DNA of 8,798 nt, taken from contig DASURA010000183.1 of assembly GCA_036280295.1 (NCBI GenBank), positions 1 to 8,798 of the forward strand, in the 5' to 3' direction. The first letter of the stretch is position 1. Each line of letters begins with the position of its first letter. A model generated the notes under the pieces. It searched no databases. It saw only the letters and a list, made by a program, of their open reading frames with translations, and was not told where the DNA came from. Of this stretch, positions 5,010 through 8,798 are shown in pieces. This DNA comes from AWTP1-13 sp036280295 (lineage in GTDB: Bacteria; Pseudomonadota; Alphaproteobacteria; Rhizobiales; Hyphomicrobiaceae). The position numbers and the translations under genes were made by a program.

Positions 5010-7526
5010 CTACCGCCCCAACTGCTCCTTCACCTTGGCGGCGAGCTGCGGCAGCGTGAAAGGCTTGGGCAGGAAGGCGTAGTCGGCCCCGTCCTCCAGG
5101 CTCTTCTTGAAGGCGTCGTCAGGGTAGCCCGAGACGAAAATGAACTTGAGGTCGGGGGTGGACTTGCGCAGCTCTTTCAGCAGCGTCGGCCCGTCCATCT
5201 CCGGCATGATCACATCGCTGACGACCAGGTCTACGCGCTGCTGCTCATGCTGCATGATCTCCAGCGCCTCGGCGCCGGTGCCAGCCTCCAGCACCTCGTA
5301 GCCCTGGCGCGAGAGCGCGCGGGCAGCGAAGCTTCGCACCACGTCCTCGTCCTCGACCAGCAGAACGCGACCGGCGCCGGTGAGATCGCGCGTCACTTCC
5401 GGCCTGCGCGCCCGCTGCGGCAACTCGTCCTCGGTCTCTACGATATGGCGCGGCAGATAGATGCGGAACGTGGTGCCCTTGCCCATCTCGCTGTCGGCGA
5501 AAATATAGCCGCCGGTCTGCTTGACGATGCCGTAGACGGTGGAAAGGCCGAGGCCTGTGCCCTTGCCTACGTCCTTGGTGGTGAAGAACGGCTCGAAGAT
5601 GCGGCCGATCACGTCCGGCGGGATGCCCGAGCCGGTATCCTCCACCTCCACCAGAAGATATTCGCCTGCGGTAACGCCGTTATTCGCCACCTTCAGGCTT
5701 TCGCGCTCCGACACGTTGCGCAGGCGCAGGGTGAGCCGGCCGCCGTCGGGCATAGCATCCCTGGCGTTCACCGCCAGATTGATGATGACGTGCTCGAACT
5801 GGGTCTTGTCAGCCTTGACGTGCCAGAGGTCGCGGCCGGGCAGGATCTTCAGGGCGATCTTCTCGCCGAGCGCCTTGTTGAGCAGCGCCGAGAGGTCGGT
5901 CAGCAGCTCGCCCAGCTCCAGCACCTCCGCCTGCAAGGTCTGGCGCCGCGAGTAGGCCAGGAGCTGTCGCACCAGGCCGGCAGCGCGGTTGGCGGAAGAC
6001 TTGATGTTCATGATGTCGCGGTAGGCCGCATCGGTCGGCCGATGCGTCTGCAACAGGAGGTCGGAGAAGCCGATGATGGCGGTCAGCACGTTATTGAAAT
6101 CGTGCGCCACGCCGCCGGCCAGCTGCCCGACTGCCTCCATCTTGTGGCTGTGCGCGAACTTGAGCTCCAGCTCCTTCTGCTCCGTCGCATCGATGACGTA
6201 GAGAATGGCGCCCTCGCGCGCCCTCGCGCCCGTGCCAAGCGGGCTCACATAGATGCGCCTGGCAAACTCGCGTTGCGTGCCGAGGAACACCTCCACAGGG
6301 CTTCCTCCGGTGCGCCCCGAATAGGCGCGCTGCAGCGCCCTGTTGAGCTCCTCGCCGGCGCGCTCGTCGCTGCCTGGCGTCAGATCGTCAATGGTCTCCG
6401 GCGGGCCATCCTCGCGCGGGAACATGCGCATGAAGGCGGTGTTGGCATCGAGGATGCGCCCATCAGCGCTGACGGTGGCGATGCCGAACGGCGCGGCTTG
6501 CACGGTGCGCACAAGCTGCGCCTCGGACGGCGCCCGCCCGCGCTCCTGCAAGCTCTCGCTGCGGTCGAGAACCAGGATCGACAACACGCCGCGGGCGCCA
6601 TGGCCGCGACAGACCAGGTGTACCGGAAAGGCGCGGCCATCCTCGCGCAGCAGATCGAGATCGAGCCGGGTGATGCGGCCGGCACGGCCGGCCGCGCGGA
6701 TCAAGGCGGCACCGTCCGCAGACACCACATCCGCCAGGGTCAGCACCCGCCCGGACTCCGGCTTCAACGCCAGCCATTGGGCCAGCGTGGTGTTGATATG
6801 CGCGATGCGCCCGTCGGCTGCCACGGCCAGCAGGCCCTGGGGCAGGTCATCATAGAGGGAGAGCATCGACCTGAGGCTGCTGACGGTCTCGATCTCGCGC
6901 GAGCGCTCGCGCGTCACATCGCGCATCTGCCACAGCGTCAGCGGCATATCGTCCTTGCTGACGGCCTCTCCCCCCTGCAGCGGCTGCACCGAGACCTGCA
7001 GCCAGCGGCCGCCTTGGCGGTCGAGTGCGCTGGGTCTGATGTAGACCTCCTCCTCGCGCGTCTCGCCGCGGTCGGCGGCCCGGTTCAGCCGGTAGAACGC
7101 CTCGGTTGACTGGGGCTCGCTCGCGAACAGCTCCTCCAGGGTTGCCTGCCGGCCGGAGCTGGTGCCGGTGAGCTCACGCAACGCGTGATTGCGATAGAGG
7201 ATCGTGCCGGTGCGGCTGACGATCTGCAGGCCGGTGTCGAAGGTGTCGGCGACGGCCTTGACGATTTCGGCCTCGGCCGCGCGCTCGCTCAGGCGCAGGA
7301 AGCCGGACAGCAGACCGAACACGAGAAACACGCCCGCCACCGCCAGCAGCGCCAGCAAGCCGAGCCCGAATGGCTCTACTACTCCGCCGGCCTTCAGCGC
7401 GCTGGCGCCGATGCTGCCCAACGTCAGCAGCGCCAGGCCGGAGATGACAAAGGATGTGCTCGTCCCCAGCGCCCGCGCGACGGACGCGATCGTCGAGGCC
7501 GCAGATGGTGCCCTGAGCCTAGCCAT
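5010..7526 (-). CDS. cckA: Cell-cycle hybrid sensor histidine kinase CckA
   Basis: Membrane-bound hybrid kinase/phosphatase that starts the phosphorelay to ChpT and then to CtrA and CpdR, controlling the alphaproteobacterial cell cycle. With the ATG at 7526 it has 838 residues. Order: two membrane helices (about 24-44 and 52-77), three PAS-like regions (about 85-205, 218-323, 335-451), a HisKA domain with GQLAGGVAHDFNN and phospho-acceptor His475, a HATPase domain and a receiver domain. The HATPase has Asn583 and Asn587, DTGSG at 630-634 and GKGTGLGLS at 654-662. The receiver has Glu725-Asp726, phospho-acceptor Asp771 and Lys821. All catalytic residues are present. HDFNN and the fused receiver identify CckA rather than another hybrid kinase. 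The frame stays open upstream to an ATG at 7601 and a GTG at 7607, adding 25 or 27 residues. No candidate start has a clear ribosome site. I prefer 7526 because the extra stretch looks non-coding in composition. Confidence 0.94.
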   Translation of the reverse strand: MARLRAPSAASTIASVARALGTSTSFVISGLALLTLGSIGASALKAGGVVEPFGLGLLALLAVAGVFLVFGLLSGFLRLSERAAEAEIVKAVADTFDTGLQIVSRTGTILYRNHALRELTGTSSGRQATLEELFASEPQSTEAFYRLNRAADRGETREEEVYIRPSALDRQGGRWLQVSVQPLQGGEAVSKDDMPLTLWQMRDVTRERSREIETVSSLRSMLSLYDDLPQGLLAVAADGRIAHINTTLAQWLALKPESGRVLTLADVVSADGAALIRAAGRAGRITRLDLDLLREDGRAFPVHLVCRGHGARGVLSILVLDRSESLQERGRAPSEAQLVRTVQAAPFGIATVSADGRILDANTAFMRMFPREDGPPETIDDLTPGSDERAGEELNRALQRAYSGRTGGSPVEVFLGTQREFARRIYVSPLGTGARAREGAILYVIDATEQKELELKFAHSHKMEAVGQLAGGVAHDFNNVLTAIIGFSDLLLQTHRPTDAAYRDIMNIKSSANRAAGLVRQLLAYSRRQTLQAEVLELGELLTDLSALLNKALGEKIALKILPGRDLWHVKADKTQFEHVIINLAVNARDAMPDGGRLTLRLRNVSERESLKVANNGVTAGEYLLVEVEDTGSGIPPDVIGRIFEPFFTTKDVGKGTGLGLSTVYGIVKQTGGYIFADSEMGKGTTFRIYLPRHIVETEDELPQRARRPEVTRDLTGAGRVLLVEDEDVVRSFAARALSRQGYEVLEAGTGAEALEIMQHEQQRVDLVVSDVIMPEMDGPTLLKELRKSTPDLKFIFVSGYPDDAFKKSLEDGADYAFLPKPFTLPQLAAKVKEQLGR

Positions 7527-7715
7527 GCGCCAGGACGCTAGCTGATTCGGCTCTGCCGGGGTCTGCAGCCCTTCCGCAACGAGGCCCTGATTTGGACGCA
7601 TATACACAACTGAAGCTGTGACAACATTGCCAGAGTCACCGAATAGTCGTCTCGGTTCGGTGTCTGGCCGTTGCGCTGGGTTGCCGTTCGCGCTTCAAGA
7701 GAGCCGTCAATAGGG

Positions 7716-7730
7716 TTAAAATGGCATGAA
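7716..7730. promoter_or_regulatory. Candidate CtrA-binding box (TTAA-N7-TGAA)
   Basis: The plus strand has TTAA, seven bases, then TGAA. This differs at one position from the CtrA consensus TTAA-N7-TTAA. It lies between the divergent cckA and fliO-like genes, 115-190 bases upstream of the possible cckA starts and about 150 bases upstream of the fliO-like start. CtrA is the end target of CckA, so feedback is plausible, but a one-mismatch match to a short motif can arise by chance. Confidence 0.3.
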
Positions 7731-7866
7731 GAGCGCACGCAGTCGTAGCGGCAATCATAACAAGCCGTAACACGCAAGAAGCCGGTGCGGCCGCCACTGG
7801 TCGCTGCGAAGGCAGGCTGGCGTACGCCGCGTACCGGGGGTCGTCGCTGTTCAGGGTCGTCAATTT

Positions 7867-7871
7867 AGGGG
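7867..7871 (+). promoter_or_regulatory. Ribosome binding site of the fliO-like gene
   Basis: AGGGG ends 8 bases before the ATG at 7880, a good spacing that supports this start. Confidence 0.6.
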
Positions 7872-7879
7872 CCGGGCAC

Positions 7880-8293
7880 ATGGAATGGCTCGTCTGGGGG
7901 CTTAGCTGGCTGGTATGGGCGCTGCTTCTCGCGGCGGCCGTGCTCGCGGGGCTGTGGAGCTACCGCGTCTTCACCACCGGAGACACGAGCTTCAGCTTCG
8001 CTTGGTTGTTTCCGGCGCGTCCATTGCCTCGGCTTGCCGTCTCGGAGCAGGCCTATGTGGATCGGACGCGCCGTCTCATCCTGATCCGCCGTGACGACGT
8101 GGAGCATCTGATCATGACCGGCGGTCCCGTCGATGTGGTGATCGAGACCGGCATCCCCGCGCTGCACGAGGAGGAAGAGCCTGTGCTGGCCACCGAGCGG
8201 CGCCCGGAGCCGGAGCGCCGGCAGGAGCGTCAGGAGCCCGAACCGCCAGTGTTTGCGCGGAAGCGCACCTTCAGCCAGGCTGTCAACGAATGA
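7880..8293 (+). CDS. FliO-like single-pass membrane protein
   Basis: A 137-residue protein with one N-terminal membrane helix (about residues 5-27) and a short linker. A cytosolic domain then carries DRTRRLILIRRDDVEHLIMTGGPVDVVIET between residues 61 and 90, matching the FliO pattern of RRL-LVRRD-VEHL-MIGGP-DVVVE. The C-terminal 45 residues are charged and Pro/Glu/Arg-rich, probably disordered. FliO helps assemble the flagellar export gate with FliP, FliQ and FliR. Here no flagellar gene is nearby. Relatives of this type in Rhizobiales are often annotated as FliO yet lie outside flagellar operons, so the job may differ and I give no symbol. Start choice is supported by AGGGG 8 bases upstream. 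It is divergent from cckA and 64 bases upstream of the channel gene, possibly in one operon with it. Confidence 0.75.
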   Translation: MEWLVWGLSWLVWALLLAAAVLAGLWSYRVFTTGDTSFSFAWLFPARPLPRLAVSEQAYVDRTRRLILIRRDDVEHLIMTGGPVDVVIETGIPALHEEEEPVLATERRPEPERRQERQEPEPPVFARKRTFSQAVNE

Positions 8294-8299
8294 TCCGGG

Positions 8300-8337
8300 T
8301 GCCAGCGGAGCAACGACTGCCGCCGCGAGCGCTGGCA
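8300..8337 (+). repeat. 8-bp inverted repeat between fliO-like and channel genes
   Basis: TGCCAGCG (8300-8307) and CGCTGGCA (8330-8337) are perfectly complementary with a 22-base GC-rich loop. There is no T tract, so it is unlikely to be a strong terminator. The right arm ends 1 base before an AGG that could serve the GTG start at 8349, so an effect on translation of the next gene is conceivable. Confidence 0.45.
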
Positions 8338-8357
8338 TAGGTCAGTTCGTGCCAGTC

Positions 8358-8798
8358 ATGTTCGCCAGAGTCCTGTTCTTGTTGCTGGCGCTGCTCATTG
8401 GGCAGCTCGCCGGTGCCTCGCCGTCGCTTGCTGAAGGACCGCGCTCACCACCGGCCGATGACAAGGTCGAAGAGCTCGATCCGTCGCATGCAGAGCAACC
8501 CACTGCCCCGCTCGAGGTGAAGTCGAAGCTGGCTGCCGAGGTGGCCGCCATTCTTGGCAAGGCCTCGGCGGCCCTTTCAGAGACGGTGAAGGCCCTTCGC
8601 GGTGAGCCGACGGCTTCTGAGCTCAGCGAGCTGCGAACCAGGGTCGAGGAGGTGCTCGACAGTACCGCTGCGGTCGCGGACCGTCTGGGGCCGAGGCTCG
8701 CGGCTGTCAAATCGCAGATCGAGAAGCTCGGCCCGGTCCCCGGTCCAAAGGATCCGGCCGAGGCGCCGGCAGTCGCCGCAGAGCGTACCCGCCTGATC
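8358..8798 (+). CDS. Probable MscS-family mechanosensitive channel, N-terminal DUF3772-like region, cut by window edge
   Basis: The 147 visible codons encode a Sec signal peptide: Arg4, a hydrophobic core of residues 5-18, and likely cleavage after Ser-Leu-Ala at residue 25. A Pro/Asp/Glu-rich linker follows, then an amphipathic helical periplasmic segment. Near the end is KSQIEKLGPVPGP followed by EAPAVAAERTRL (about residues 119-146). This Leu-Gly-Pro and Glu-Ala-Pro-x-Val-Ala-x-x-Arg pattern is what I associate with the DUF3772 N-terminus of large MscS-like channels, which release solutes when the membrane is stretched. The channel domain itself would lie beyond the right edge, so the function is inferred. 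The ATG at 8358 begins the signal peptide directly, but the in-frame GTG at 8349 has a better ribosome site (AGG 7 bases upstream). The frame has no stop in the visible part. Confidence 0.72.
   Translation, partial: MFARVLFLLLALLIGQLAGASPSLAEGPRSPPADDKVEELDPSHAEQPTAPLEVKSKLAAEVAAILGKASAALSETVKALRGEPTASELSELRTRVEEVLDSTAAVADRLGPRLAAVKSQIEKLGPVPGPKDPAEAPAVAAERTRLI

Larger units (their letters stand above)
7527..7879. other. Divergent intergenic region between cckA and the fliO-like gene
   Basis: This stretch must hold the promoters of both divergent genes. A CtrA-like box lies at 7716-7730. A TTGACG hexamer on the minus strand (7710-7705) could be a -35 box for cckA, but no matching -10 box follows at normal spacing. 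The first 75-81 bases next to cckA would be coding if the upstream starts are used. A minus-strand frame from 7881 to 7636 encodes 81 residues with one hydrophobic stretch, but it has no ribosome site and I do not call it. Confidence 0.5.

Noticed and set aside
4881..7109. 742-codon open frame on the plus strand opposite cckA
   Set aside because: It mirrors the whole CckA kinase core in reverse, has shadow-like composition (Ala, Gln, His, Leu, Arg) and no motif; the minus strand has all catalytic residues of CckA.

Overview
The window is a GC-rich stretch of chromosome from an alphaproteobacterium, most likely of the Hyphomicrobiales/Rhizobiales. The evidence is a CckA-type hybrid kinase, a bifunctional RelA/SpoT protein whose C-terminal region lacks the usual cysteines, a FliO-like protein of the type seen in this order, and an MscS-type channel with a DUF3772-like N-terminus. 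No insertion sequence, phage gene, CRISPR array, tRNA or rRNA was recognised.

Layout. From the right-hand part to position 1 the minus strand carries cckA (about 7526-5010), a 395-base gap, rpoZ (4614-4198), rsh (4092-1831), pdxJ (1707-928), acpS (931-512) and lepB (431 running off the left edge). At the right end, divergent from cckA, the plus strand carries a FliO-like single-helix membrane protein (7880-8293) and the first 147 codons of a secreted or periplasmic N-terminal region of a probable mechanosensitive channel (8358 to the edge).

How the genes fit together. rpoZ-rsh is the stringent-response pair: omega helps form a ppGpp site on RNA polymerase, and Rsh makes and degrades (p)ppGpp. 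The same pairing occurs in the E. coli rpoZ-spoT operon. pdxJ-acpS-lepB is a housekeeping set (vitamin B6, ACP activation, signal peptide removal) that also clusters in E. coli with rnc, era and recO, so rnc probably lies beyond the left edge. pdxJ and acpS overlap by ATGA. CckA is the head of the CckA-ChpT-CtrA cell-cycle phosphorelay.

The coding content is conventional, and I found no convincing new multi-gene system. The unexplained signals are all non-coding: a triplet of GGGGTCNGACCCC palindromes between rsh and pdxJ, one of which covers the only visible pdxJ ribosome binding site; two strong stem-loops in the gap upstream of rpoZ; a near-consensus CtrA box upstream of cckA; and a small inverted repeat before the channel gene.
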